64,000 nucleotides of DNA from Roseobacter sp. CCS2 (lineage in GTDB: Bacteria; Pseudomonadota; Alphaproteobacteria; Rhodobacterales; Rhodobacteraceae): positions 744,001 through 808,000 of the forward strand of contig NZ_AAYB01000002.1 in the NCBI RefSeq assembly GCF_000169435.1, read 5' to 3'. A program made the position numbers and the translations under genes. The notes below the pieces were generated by a model. It had not been told where the DNA came from, searched no databases, and was given only the letters and a program-made list of their open reading frames with translations. Positions within the stretch are counted from its first letter, which is position 1. The number at the start of each line of letters is the position of its first letter. Positions 26,506 to 35,197 of the stretch are shown piece after piece.

Positions 26506-28446
26506 TCAGCCCTGCGCAGCCTGGCTGTCATCCGGCCGGAATTGCGTGTTGTCCGCCACCTGAAAACGACCATTGGCAAGCTTGATCAAGCGCGCCTGAC
26601 GCAACAAGCGGCCAAAGCTGCGCAAACCATCTTCGCGTGAAATCTCAGCGCTTGATGCGGACTGCACCAGCTTCATCACTTGCGGGCGGGAAAAGTCAGC
26701 ATCCCCTTCAACAAAACAGATATAGGCACCAGCAGCTTCCAATTGGTCTGCTAAATCGGTCGCCCCGTGAGAGGCGACAAAGGCTGCGAAATCATCGCCG
26801 TCTTCGGTGACTTCTGCTTCTTTCATCGTCGCAATTTGACGCAGCCGCGCCGATGCAGGCGCTGTCTGATCCGTTTCTACAGGCGTTGCGGTGTCCGACG
26901 CTGCAGCATCTGTCTGCGATGTTTCTTCGGCAGGTTGTATTTCCTGCGACTTGACCAGCTTCAATGGTGTCGAGAGGTTCCGTTCACCTTTATCTTTATC
27001 ACCGTGCGCACCAAGATCATCTTTATAAACCTCATCAGGGTCGCGCTTGTCAGTGCCCTTGTCGCCTAGCTGGCGTGCAGCTTCGGTTGCGGCAACGGCG
27101 GCCTTTAGCTGTGCAAAGGCATCGCGGTGACGGCGGTTTTCAGGTTGATTAAGGTGCTGATCGGTCTGCGACATGATCCGGCTCATGGCATCTTCAACGT
27201 GGCGGGGCAGGCCGCGGCTTGCCAGATCAGTCCCCTGACGTGCCGCAATTTCGGCCTCGACCTTGGCAACTTCTGCTTCAAGATCGAATTCATCATCATC
27301 GTTGTAATCGTCGTGGTCTTCTTGCGGCTCTGCGTCGCTGGCTTCATCCGCAGATGTCAGAACCAAAGGTGCCTCGTCCGTCTGAGCGGCATCTGCGACA
27401 TCATCAGCACCTTCGTCAGCATCATAGATTTCTGCTTCTGGCGCTACATCGTCTTCCGTGCCCACTGCGCCATCCATGGCGGCGAATGCATCGTGATGTG
27501 GTGCGTCGTCGTCGGCGTACAGTTCATCATCCACTGTGTCTTCTGACGCGTCGTCTACAAAGATCATATCGTCGTCGGATAGGGTTGCCGTAACTTTATC
27601 GTCCGGCATCTCGTCACTGATTTCGTCCTCGGATGTCGTTGCCTCAGCGGCAGCGACCTGTATTTCTTCGACGTCATCGGCAGATTCTTCGATGGGATCA
27701 TTCAATAGGAACGTATCTTCAGAGGCGGGCTCTTCTGTTGTGTCAGCGCCCAGATCGCTAAACACATTCATCTCATCGCCATGTGTTGTATCGTCTTTGG
27801 AAACCTGCGCCTGTGCGACCGTATCATCGTCGCTCAAGTCATCCTCAGCGGCGGCGGTATCTTCGATTGTAGCCGCGACTTGTTCTGTTTCTTCTTCAGC
27901 CTGCGTTGTGCGCTGCACCAATTCGCTGAGACGCTGTGAGAGCGGGTTCGCGGCCGGCACTGCAGCAACTTCGCTTAAATCTTCAGAGTAATCATCGCTG
28001 GCCGTGGGCGTCTTGCGCGCGGCTGCGGCGCGCATACGCTGCAACTTGTCGGCGACACTGGACAGATCATCGGCAACATCTTCTGCTTCGATTTCTTCCT
28101 CGGGCTCTTGGATGACTGGTTCTTCAGCCAACACATCGCCCGCCATGTCTTCATCGGTGTCATGCTCTGCGACGTTATCCAGTATCACACTGGGCTGCGC
28201 ACGCAGGCTGACTTTATTGTCATACCCTTCGACTTCGACGGGCTGTCCGGTGTGTTCTTCTGCCAGGCGTGCCAACGTATCCATATCAGGGGCAAGTGGC
28301 TCAGTATCCATGAACCGGTCATGCCCGGCCAAATCATGAAAGAATGACACGACCACCTTCATGGTTTCGACAGAATCGTCAAAACCTTCCAGCCGGCAAG
28401 AGAAGTTGCCATAGGTCACATCAAGCACTTGATTATTTTCATCCAT
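26506..28446 (-). CDS. large acidic protein of unknown function
   Basis: A 646-residue, strongly acidic cytoplasmic protein. Residues 1-75 form an ordered N-terminal domain (VTYGNFSCRLEGFDDSVETM, FFHDLAGHDRFMD). Residues about 75-400 are low-complexity, rich in Asp, Glu, Ala, Thr and Val, and probably disordered. Residues about 400-470 are helical and basic/acidic mixed. Residues about 540-646 look like a winged-helix-type domain (FAAFVASHGATDLADQLEAAGAYICFVEG, SFGRLLRQARLIKL). I recognise no family. ATG 28446 was chosen over 28494 because MDENNQVLDVTYG starts the ordered domain. It is divergent from the thiamine pyrophosphokinase gene. Confidence 0.8.
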   Translation of the reverse strand: MDENNQVLDVTYGNFSCRLEGFDDSVETMKVVVSFFHDLAGHDRFMDTEPLAPDMDTLARLAEEHTGQPVEVEGYDNKVSLRAQPSVILDNVAEHDTDEDMAGDVLAEEPVIQEPEEEIEAEDVADDLSSVADKLQRMRAAAARKTPTASDDYSEDLSEVAAVPAANPLSQRLSELVQRTTQAEEETEQVAATIEDTAAAEDDLSDDDTVAQAQVSKDDTTHGDEMNVFSDLGADTTEEPASEDTFLLNDPIEESADDVEEIQVAAAEATTSEDEISDEMPDDKVTATLSDDDMIFVDDASEDTVDDELYADDDAPHHDAFAAMDGAVGTEDDVAPEAEIYDADEGADDVADAAQTDEAPLVLTSADEASDAEPQEDHDDYNDDDEFDLEAEVAKVEAEIAARQGTDLASRGLPRHVEDAMSRIMSQTDQHLNQPENRRHRDAFAQLKAAVAATEAARQLGDKGTDKRDPDEVYKDDLGAHGDKDKGERNLSTPLKLVKSQEIQPAEETSQTDAAASDTATPVETDQTAPASARLRQIATMKEAEVTEDGDDFAAFVASHGATDLADQLEAAGAYICFVEGDADFSRPQVMKLVQSASSAEISREDGLRSFGRLLRQARLIKLANGRFQVADNTQFRPDDSQAAQG

Positions 28447-28581
28447 GAATAAACGCTTTCTTTCATTGATCAGCAGCTGGCGCTGGACACACATTGGTTC
28501 TTAACTGAAAACAACAAGACGTTCCATTGAGGATCATAATGTGACCCTTTTGGGGAATGTTTGTGAATAGAGGTGCAATCA

Positions 28582-29250
28582 TTGCCAAATAAGATCATTG
28601 TTTCAAGTGATAAAACAGTCTGCCTTGTGGGGGGAGCCCCGATTGAAGAAGGGGCGATTTCGGCGGTTTTATCCCATGTAAGCGCCTTTATTGGCGTTGA
28701 TGGTGGTGCGGATCATCTTTTGGCGGGCCATGTGACACCCGCCGCAGTTATTGGCGATCTTGACAGTCTGTCGGATCAGGCCCGTGCCACATTTGGCGCC
28801 TGTTTGCACAAAGTTGCGGAACAATCGACGACAGATTTTGAAAAGGCGCTGATCCGCGTGCAAGCGCCGTGCATGCTTGGGCTTGGGTTTACGGGCGGGC
28901 GGCTTGATCACACGCTTTCGGTGCTGAACGTCATGGCCCGGCATGTGCAAAAGGCGGTGATCTTGCTGGACGCCGAAGATGTCAGTTTTATTGCGCCCTT
29001 GGGACGCACAACCTTTCAGGCAGACAAAGACACCCGCATCTCAATCATGCCTGTGGGCACGGCAACGGTCACGGTGGCCGGGGTGCAATGGCCCTTTGAT
29101 GCACAGCGCATGACACCGGACAGCTTTACCAGCCCCTCAAACGCGGCATCCGGCGGTCCGGTCACGATGGAAACAGATGGCCCGGTGCTGATTACACTGC
29201 CGCGGGCGCATTTGCAGACAGCCTTGCAAGCCGCCGTTCGCGCAAAATAA
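28582..29250 (+). CDS. thiamine pyrophosphokinase
   Basis: A 222-residue enzyme that phosphorylates thiamine to thiamine diphosphate. Motifs are GVDGGADHLL, VIGDLDSLS, TTDFEKALI, GFTGGRLDHTLSVLN and RISIMPVG, in the expected order. TTG 28582 is taken as start because AGAGG lies eight bases upstream; GTG 28573 overlaps that site. The 3' end overlaps the convergent EamA gene by 59 bases, an unusually long overlap here. Confidence 0.92.
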   Translation: MPNKIIVSSDKTVCLVGGAPIEEGAISAVLSHVSAFIGVDGGADHLLAGHVTPAAVIGDLDSLSDQARATFGACLHKVAEQSTTDFEKALIRVQAPCMLGLGFTGGRLDHTLSVLNVMARHVQKAVILLDAEDVSFIAPLGRTTFQADKDTRISIMPVGTATVTVAGVQWPFDAQRMTPDSFTSPSNAASGGPVTMETDGPVLITLPRAHLQTALQAAVRAK

Positions 29251-30103
29251 TGTAAAGACCGGCACCCACCGTGATGCAGATACCCACGGCAGCCAGCCCA
29301 TTGGGTAAATCCGCAAAAATCAACCAGCCAATCGCCGTACCAAACGGAATTTCCAGGTATTGCATCGGGGCGAGTGTGGACGCAGGGGCGAACCGCAGAC
29401 TCCATGTCATAAACAGATGCGCAAACGTACCAATCACCCCAAGGGCACCCAACAGCCCCCAGGTCCATGCATCAAATTGAAACGACACGGTGCCAAAGGT
29501 CGTCGGCAGCAGCGCGATGACAGCGACCAGCATCACAGTCGCCTGCACCCCACTGATCGCTTGCAGTTTGATCGGATCCAGCGCGCGGGCCACCTTGCGC
29601 GTGACCATCATGAACAGCGCAAAAACCACCGCCACGCCAAGGGGCAGCAAGGCGGGATAACCGACCTCTACGAAATTCGGCTGAATAACCAAAAGCGTGC
29701 CAATAAATCCAACGGTGCACGCCACCATACGGTGCATGCCCACATGCTCTCCCATCGCGAAATGGCTCAGAAGCAGCATGATAAACGGCATCACAAAGGC
29801 AATCGCCAGCGCATCGGCTAGCGGCAGATACCGCAAGGCACTGAACATCAACCCGATCCCCAGAATATGCAAAACGGTCCGCACAAGCGTCCATGCCAGA
29901 ACACCGGGGGGCAAACGAAACCCTGCACCGCTCAAGGCCACAAGTGGCAGCAAGATCACCGCCTGCACACCAAAGCGCACAAAGATTAACACGCTCAAGG
30001 CCACCACACCGCCCAGTAATTTTGCAATGCTGTCACCCAACGGGGCCAGCACGCAAAAGGCCAGCATCAGCATCACACCAAGAAAGGGACGATCCGTTGT
30101 CAT
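29192..30103 (-). CDS. EamA/DMT family transporter
   Basis: A 303-residue inner-membrane protein with ten helices in two EamA repeats (first repeat ends GTLLVIQPNF; second repeat ends AIGWLIFADLPNG). Members export metabolites or drugs; the substrate is unknown. Its C-terminal 19 codons overlap the end of the thiamine pyrophosphokinase gene in antisense. The start is ATG 30103. Confidence 0.88.
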   Translation of the reverse strand: MTTDRPFLGVMLMLAFCVLAPLGDSIAKLLGGVVALSVLIFVRFGVQAVILLPLVALSGAGFRLPPGVLAWTLVRTVLHILGIGLMFSALRYLPLADALAIAFVMPFIMLLLSHFAMGEHVGMHRMVACTVGFIGTLLVIQPNFVEVGYPALLPLGVAVVFALFMMVTRKVARALDPIKLQAISGVQATVMLVAVIALLPTTFGTVSFQFDAWTWGLLGALGVIGTFAHLFMTWSLRFAPASTLAPMQYLEIPFGTAIGWLIFADLPNGLAAVGICITVGAGLYIILRERRLARLSANAPAAV

Positions 30104-30209
30104 GATGTTACCTTAAGCGCACGGGACGCAGGCGGCAATCACTGCCAAACATGTCTCATCTTGACCGGAAAATTCCGGCAGGCGGCATCAAATCGGGCAC
30201 AGGTTTGAT

Positions 30210-31583
30210 CTAGCAATTGGGCACATTCACTGCCAGGCCACCCAAGGCGGTCTCTTTGTACTTCTCGCTCATATCCACACCAGTCTGGCGCATCGTCTCA
30301 ATCGCCACATCAAGCGATACCAGATGCACCCCATCGCCGCGTAATGCCAGCGACGCGGCTGACACTGCCTTGATCGCCCCCAAGCCATTACGTTCAATAC
30401 ACGGCACCTGCACCAATCCTTTCACCGGATCACAGGTCATGCCTAAATGATGCTCCAGCGCGATTTCCGCTGCATTTTCAATTTGTTCCGGCGTCCCGCC
30501 AAGAACGGCCGCAAGGCCGGCTGCGGCCATCGCAGCGGCACTGCCAACCTCGGCCTGACAGCCACATTCAGCGCCAGAGATTGAGGCGTTATATTTGATC
30601 AACCCGCCAATCGCGGCAGCCGTCAGCAGAAATTCCGGCACGCGGGTCGCGGTCGCCCCGGGCACGTGATCCAGCCAATAGCGAATTGTTGCGGGAATTA
30701 CGCCCGCAGCCCCATTCGTGGGGGCGGTCACAACCTGACCACCTGCGGCGTTCTCTTCGTTCACTGCCATCGCATAGGTCGACATAAAGTCGTTGATCGT
30801 ATGGGGGGCCGTCAGGTTCATGCCCCGCTCGGCCTGCAACGCATCATAGATTCCCTTGGCGCGGCGGCGGACATGCAGGCCGCCGGGCAAAATCCCGTCT
30901 GTTGCCAACCCCCGATCAATGCAATTGTTCATCACCTCCCAGATCCGGGCCAGCCCGTTGTCCAGATCAGCACCGGGCATGCGTGACAACTCATTGGTGC
31001 GCTTCATCGCGGCAATGCTTTTACCCGACATATCGGCCATATCCAGCATCTCTTGGGCGGAATGAAACGGAAACGGCACAGGTGCGCCAGTGTCGCTGTC
31101 CTTGCCTGCGGCCAGTTCCGCTTCGGTCAAGACAAAGCCGCCGCCAATTGAATAATAGGTCACCTGCGTGATGACATCACCTTGCGCGTCTGTCCCGCGT
31201 AGGATCATCCCATTGGCATGGCCGGGCAGGGCGGGGCCATAGTCAAAGATCAGGTCATCTTTGGGGTGAAACTTCAGCTTGCCCAGACCATTGGGCGCAA
31301 CATTATGCTCGTCTGCGATGCGCGCCATCTCGGCCTCAGCTTTTTCGGCGTCATAGTCATCCGCACGCATCCCCGCGAGACCCAGAATAACCGCGCGATC
31401 TGTGGCGTGGCCCACGCCTGTAAAGGCAAGACTGCCATGCAGCGATGCCTGTACGCCTGCAACCGCAAAGGGTTGTGCGCGCAAGTGGTCCAGAAACCGG
31501 GCGGCAGCCACCATCGGGCCAATGGTGTGCGACGATGACGGGCCAACGCCCACCTTGAACATATCGAAGACAGAGAGAAACAT
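30210..31583 (-). CDS. sdaA: L-serine ammonia-lyase, iron-sulfur type
   Basis: A 457-residue enzyme that deaminates L-serine to pyruvate. The single chain contains the beta domain (VFDMFKVGVGPSSSHTIGPM, SLHGSLAFTGVGHATDRA) and the alpha domain. Three cluster-ligand Cys regions are AECGCQAEVGSA, GMTCDPVKG and probably VQVPC. The protein ends in Cys (NVPNC), the tail that inserts into the active site in characterised enzymes. Its ATG shares an A with the stop of the upstream GST gene (TAATG), so translation is coupled. Confidence 0.96.
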   Translation of the reverse strand: MFLSVFDMFKVGVGPSSSHTIGPMVAAARFLDHLRAQPFAVAGVQASLHGSLAFTGVGHATDRAVILGLAGMRADDYDAEKAEAEMARIADEHNVAPNGLGKLKFHPKDDLIFDYGPALPGHANGMILRGTDAQGDVITQVTYYSIGGGFVLTEAELAAGKDSDTGAPVPFPFHSAQEMLDMADMSGKSIAAMKRTNELSRMPGADLDNGLARIWEVMNNCIDRGLATDGILPGGLHVRRRAKGIYDALQAERGMNLTAPHTINDFMSTYAMAVNEENAAGGQVVTAPTNGAAGVIPATIRYWLDHVPGATATRVPEFLLTAAAIGGLIKYNASISGAECGCQAEVGSAAAMAAAGLAAVLGGTPEQIENAAEIALEHHLGMTCDPVKGLVQVPCIERNGLGAIKAVSAASLALRGDGVHLVSLDVAIETMRQTGVDMSEKYKETALGGLAVNVPNC

Positions 31584-32269
31584 TAAAGCGCTGATCCTTC
31601 GGGTGGGTGACAGGCAGAGGGGTTTGAAAACGGCGTCTCGCCTAACCCTTCCGCAGAGGCGGCCTTGCAGGCACTGTCGCGCGCTTCAAAGCGTTTTGCA
31701 AATTCATGCAGACGGGGCCAGCGAGTCAAATCAAACCATTGATCGCCGCCGCCATAAAGGGCGGCCCACCGCAGCATCGGGGCCAGATAGCAGGCGTGAA
31801 CACTGGGTTCGCCGCTATCTAACCAGTCTGCCGTTTGTGCCGCAGACAGGACATCCAGATGCGCCGTCACCCTGCGCGTGGCCATATGGTGCGTTGGATC
31901 GGGATCACCATCGGCGTATTGGGCGGGATAAAACATTATCTGCAGGCTGGGATGCAGCGTATTGGCCAGCCAAACCATCCATTGCACCGCATGCATGCGG
32001 GCAGGCGTCCCAATCTGTGGCATCAACCGGCCCTGCGTTTCCGCCAACCACAGTAGGATTGCCGCAGTTTCAAAAAGCGGGCCGTGTGGCGTGTCCAGAA
32101 CCGGGATCAAGCCATTGGGGTTCAGCGCCAGATAGGCGTCTGATTTTTGTGCTTTGACCGACCGGTCCACAAGGGTGGTGTCATAGGGCAAGCCTAACTC
32201 TTCTAATGCCAGCCGCACGCACAGCGATGCGTTGTCCGGGGCATAGTAAAGGCGCAAGTCTTTGGTCAT
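31583..32269 (-). CDS. glutathione S-transferase family protein
   Basis: A 228-residue cytosolic GST. The N-terminal thioredoxin-like domain has APDNASLCVRLALEELGLPY with candidate catalytic Ser, NPNGLIPVLDTPHGPLFETAAI (cis-Pro and glutathione-binding Glu-Thr) and the helical C-terminal domain after residue 85. The C-terminal 20 residues are Pro- and Ser-rich. It is co-transcribed with sdaA through a one-base overlap. Substrate is unknown. Confidence 0.88.
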   Translation of the reverse strand: MTKDLRLYYAPDNASLCVRLALEELGLPYDTTLVDRSVKAQKSDAYLALNPNGLIPVLDTPHGPLFETAAILLWLAETQGRLMPQIGTPARMHAVQWMVWLANTLHPSLQIMFYPAQYADGDPDPTHHMATRRVTAHLDVLSAAQTADWLDSGEPSVHACYLAPMLRWAALYGGGDQWFDLTRWPRLHEFAKRFEARDSACKAASAEGLGETPFSNPSACHPPEGSAL

Positions 32270-32434
32270 GGCCGATACCTAGCGCATCAGGCGCATGACC
32301 TGCTTGCTAAATGCGACCATTCAATTCGAAAAACGCGCCTGATCAATTGCGGGGGTCCGATCCTGAATTGAGGTCTCGCACCCTGCGTCAATCTTGCATA
32401 TAAACCCGCAAAACGAGTTTTTGGAGTGCGTTTG

Positions 32435-33223
32435 ATGTCCAGTGAAATGTCCCCGGTCGAAAAGGCAAAATTCGTTGCCGCCAAGCAAGCAACGGAATTT
32501 GTCGAAAGCGGTATGAAAGTGGGCCTCGGCACGGGGTCAACGGCCGAATGGCTGGTGCAATGTCTTGGTGAAATGGTCCGTGAAGAGGGGCTTAAGATCA
32601 AAGGCGTGCCGACATCCAAACGCACAGGGCTTCTGGCAAAAAAGGTCGGCATTGATGTGATCACGCTGGAAGAGGCGAAATGGCTTGATGTGACCATTGA
32701 TGGCACGGATGAATATGACAGTGACCTGACCCTGATTAAAGGCGGCGGCGGCGCGCATCTGCGCGAAAAAGTGGTCGCCACCGCCAGCGAGCGCATGATC
32801 GTGATCGCTGACGCCAGCAAAAAGGTCGAAACGCTGGGGGCGTTCCCTCTTCCGATTGAGGTGATCCCTTTTGGATTGCCGGTCACCCAAGGGCTGATCG
32901 AAGAAACGCTGATCGGCATGGATGTGCTGGGGCGCGAGGTTACACAGCGGATGAAGGGCGATGCGCCCTTTGTGACGGACGAAGGCAATTTTATCCTTGA
33001 TCTGCACCTCAAGCGCATCGGTAATCCGCGCCAGCTGAGTCTTGTGATCAATCAGATCCCGGGTGTGGTTGAAAACGGGTTGTTTATCGACATTTGCGAT
33101 GTGGTCATTGTCGGCCATGGTGATGGGCGGGTCACAACGCGGGATATCACCAATAACACTGCGAATGTCGTGCGCTTCGATGTGCTTGATGATGATAATA
33201 TCTTTTCTGACGTTGCAGATTGA
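32435..33223 (+). CDS. rpiA: ribose-5-phosphate isomerase A
   Basis: A 262-residue enzyme of the non-oxidative pentose phosphate pathway that interconverts ribose 5-phosphate and ribulose 5-phosphate. GLGTGSTAEWLV, TIDGTDEYD and LIKGGGGAHLREKVVA (catalytic Glu) are all present. ATG 32435 with TGGAG seven bases upstream is preferred to GTG 32426. The next gene follows after ten bases. Confidence 0.96.
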   Translation: MSSEMSPVEKAKFVAAKQATEFVESGMKVGLGTGSTAEWLVQCLGEMVREEGLKIKGVPTSKRTGLLAKKVGIDVITLEEAKWLDVTIDGTDEYDSDLTLIKGGGGAHLREKVVATASERMIVIADASKKVETLGAFPLPIEVIPFGLPVTQGLIEETLIGMDVLGREVTQRMKGDAPFVTDEGNFILDLHLKRIGNPRQLSLVINQIPGVVENGLFIDICDVVIVGHGDGRVTTRDITNNTANVVRFDVLDDDNIFSDVAD

Positions 33224-33233
33224 CCCCTGACCA

Positions 33234-33686
33234 ATGGAATTCAAACGCACCCAGCGCCAGCACTTTTTCATCATCCTGACGTTTCTGATGCTGTCATGGC
33301 TGTGGTATGATTTTATCATTTCTGACAGTGTGTTGGAAAAGGTCCTTGGCGTGATTTGCGCCGCATGGGCGGCGACAATTGCCTATAACTATCTGCGCAC
33401 CCAAAATCTGGGCGAACTTCACGACGATGGGCTGACTTTGCAACGCCCGTTTCGGGCCGTGTCGTTCAAATGGGATGAACTGCAATGGGCCAGCATGGGC
33501 GAAGACCGGCGCGCGCTGGTCTTTGCGTATCGGCATCAAAGTGACGTGAAGGATCGTTACGTGGCTTGCAGTCGCAAGACGCTGACACCAGATGCCATTG
33601 ATGCAATTGTGGCGGCAGTGCATGCCGCGCGCCCAAACCTACCATCGGGCCCACCTGAGGCCGCCAATAACGGAGCCACCACATGA
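33234..33686 (+). CDS. membrane-anchored protein of unknown function
   Basis: A 150-residue protein with two N-terminal hydrophobic helices (about 10-28 and 34-50). A soluble beta-rich domain follows (DDGLTLQRPFRAVSFKWDELQWASMGEDRRALVFAY) that has the look of a small PH-like domain such as those of bacterial YdbS/PH_6 proteins. That is inferred from pattern only. It sits between rpiA and gor and overlaps gor by four bases (ATGA), so it is in the same operon. Confidence 0.7.
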   Translation: MEFKRTQRQHFFIILTFLMLSWLWYDFIISDSVLEKVLGVICAAWAATIAYNYLRTQNLGELHDDGLTLQRPFRAVSFKWDELQWASMGEDRRALVFAYRHQSDVKDRYVACSRKTLTPDAIDAIVAAVHAARPNLPSGPPEAANNGATT

Positions 33687-35119
33687 CTTTTGACTACGAC
33701 CTTTTCGTCATCGGCGGCGGCTCTGGCGGTGTGCGGGCGGCGCGTGTGGCGTCGGCCAACGGCGCCAAAGTGGCACTGGCCGAAGAATACCGCATGGGCG
33801 GGACTTGTGTGATCCGGGGCTGTGTACCCAAAAAGCTGATGGTTTTCGCGTCCGGTTATTCGGAAATGTTTGACGACGCCCGCGCCTATGGCTGGGATGT
33901 GCAGGATGGCCCATTTGACTGGTCCAAGTTCAGTACCAAAATGAACACTGAACTTGACCGGCTTGAAGGCATTTACCGCCAGCTATTGGACGGCTCCAAC
34001 GTGGCGATTATTGACGCCCGCGCCAAGGTGAAAGATCCGCACACGGTCACGTTGTCGACTGGCAAAGACGTCACAGCCAAGCACATCCTTGTAGCGACTG
34101 GTGGGCGGCCCGTTGTACCGGATATGCCGGGGGCGGAACTGGGCATCACTTCGAATGATATCTTTCAGCTCAAAAATATGCCAAAGTCGATCCTGATCAT
34201 TGGTGGCGGTTATATTGCGTCTGAATTTGCAGGCATCCTGAATGGGCTGGGGGTCAAAGTGACCCAATTCTATCGTGGTGCGCAGATCTTGCGCGGCTTT
34301 GATGACGAAGCGCGCGGTCTGGTCGCCGAAGGCATGCGTGCGAAAGGCGTCGATCTGCATTTGGGCACCAACATCGTCGAAATGCGCGAAGCAACGGATG
34401 CCGATCTTGAAGGCGCATCGCAGGGTGTCCCGATGGAGGGTGGACGCCCGGTTGCTATGGCAGGGTCGGGAAACGGCAAAGGGATTTGGGTCAAGGCCAC
34501 CAATGGGACGGAACGGATTTTTGACCATGTGATGTTTGCGACGGGGCGCGCGCCAAACACTGACGACATGGGGTTGCAGGCCGCTGGCGTCGAAGTGGGA
34601 CGCAGGGGCGAAATTGTGGTCGATGAATACAGCCAGACAGCTGTGCCGTCGATCTACGCTATCGGCGACGTGACCAACCGGGTACAACTGACGCCCGTTG
34701 CGATCCGCGAAGGCATGGCTTTTGTTGAGACAGTCTTCAAAGGGAACCCAACGCCCGTTGATCACGAACTGATCCCATCAGCGGTTTTCACGCAGCCTGA
34801 ACTGGGCACGGTCGGGCTGACCGAAGAAGAAGCGCGCGACATCGAACCGGTCGAGATTTATTGCACCTCGTTCAAACCCATGAACCACGCTTTTGCGGGC
34901 CGCGATGACAGAGTGTTGATGAAACTTGTGGTCAGTGTCGAAACACGCAAGGTTCTGGGCTGTCACATCGTCGCGGATCACGCGGGTGAAATGATCCAAT
35001 TGGCTGGAATTGCAGTCAAGATGGGGGCCACAAAAGAAGACTTTGATCGGACCGTTGCAGTTCACCCTACAATGGCCGAAGAACTGGTGACAATGAAGGA
35101 ACCCATGCGCACCGCTTGA
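33683..35119 (+). CDS. gor: glutathione-disulfide reductase with extra loop
   Basis: A 478-residue FAD enzyme that reduces oxidised glutathione with NADPH. The FAD site is VIGGGSGGVRAARVA, the redox pair is GGTCVIRGCVPKK and the NADPH site is IGGGYIASEFAGI. The Arg residues of FYRGAQILRGFDD suit NADPH. The base pair is in AVHPTMAEE. An insertion rich in Gly (about residues 243-265, GASQGVPMEGGRPVAMAGSG) in the NADPH domain makes it longer than the usual 450 or so residues. It is coupled to the preceding gene by ATGA. Confidence 0.93.
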   Translation: MTFDYDLFVIGGGSGGVRAARVASANGAKVALAEEYRMGGTCVIRGCVPKKLMVFASGYSEMFDDARAYGWDVQDGPFDWSKFSTKMNTELDRLEGIYRQLLDGSNVAIIDARAKVKDPHTVTLSTGKDVTAKHILVATGGRPVVPDMPGAELGITSNDIFQLKNMPKSILIIGGGYIASEFAGILNGLGVKVTQFYRGAQILRGFDDEARGLVAEGMRAKGVDLHLGTNIVEMREATDADLEGASQGVPMEGGRPVAMAGSGNGKGIWVKATNGTERIFDHVMFATGRAPNTDDMGLQAAGVEVGRRGEIVVDEYSQTAVPSIYAIGDVTNRVQLTPVAIREGMAFVETVFKGNPTPVDHELIPSAVFTQPELGTVGLTEEEARDIEPVEIYCTSFKPMNHAFAGRDDRVLMKLVVSVETRKVLGCHIVADHAGEMIQLAGIAVKMGATKEDFDRTVAVHPTMAEELVTMKEPMRTA

Positions 35120-35197
35120 TTTCGACAAATCAAGCCACACATGGCATGAGGACAGCCCGCGATGGTGGGGTATCGCTGAAAGGAAGCATAGGAAACA

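Noticed and set aside
26767..28347. Several frames antisense to the large acidic protein gene
   Set aside because: The Ser/Cys/Arg-rich products follow from reading an Asp/Glu-rich gene backwards, and none has its own signals.
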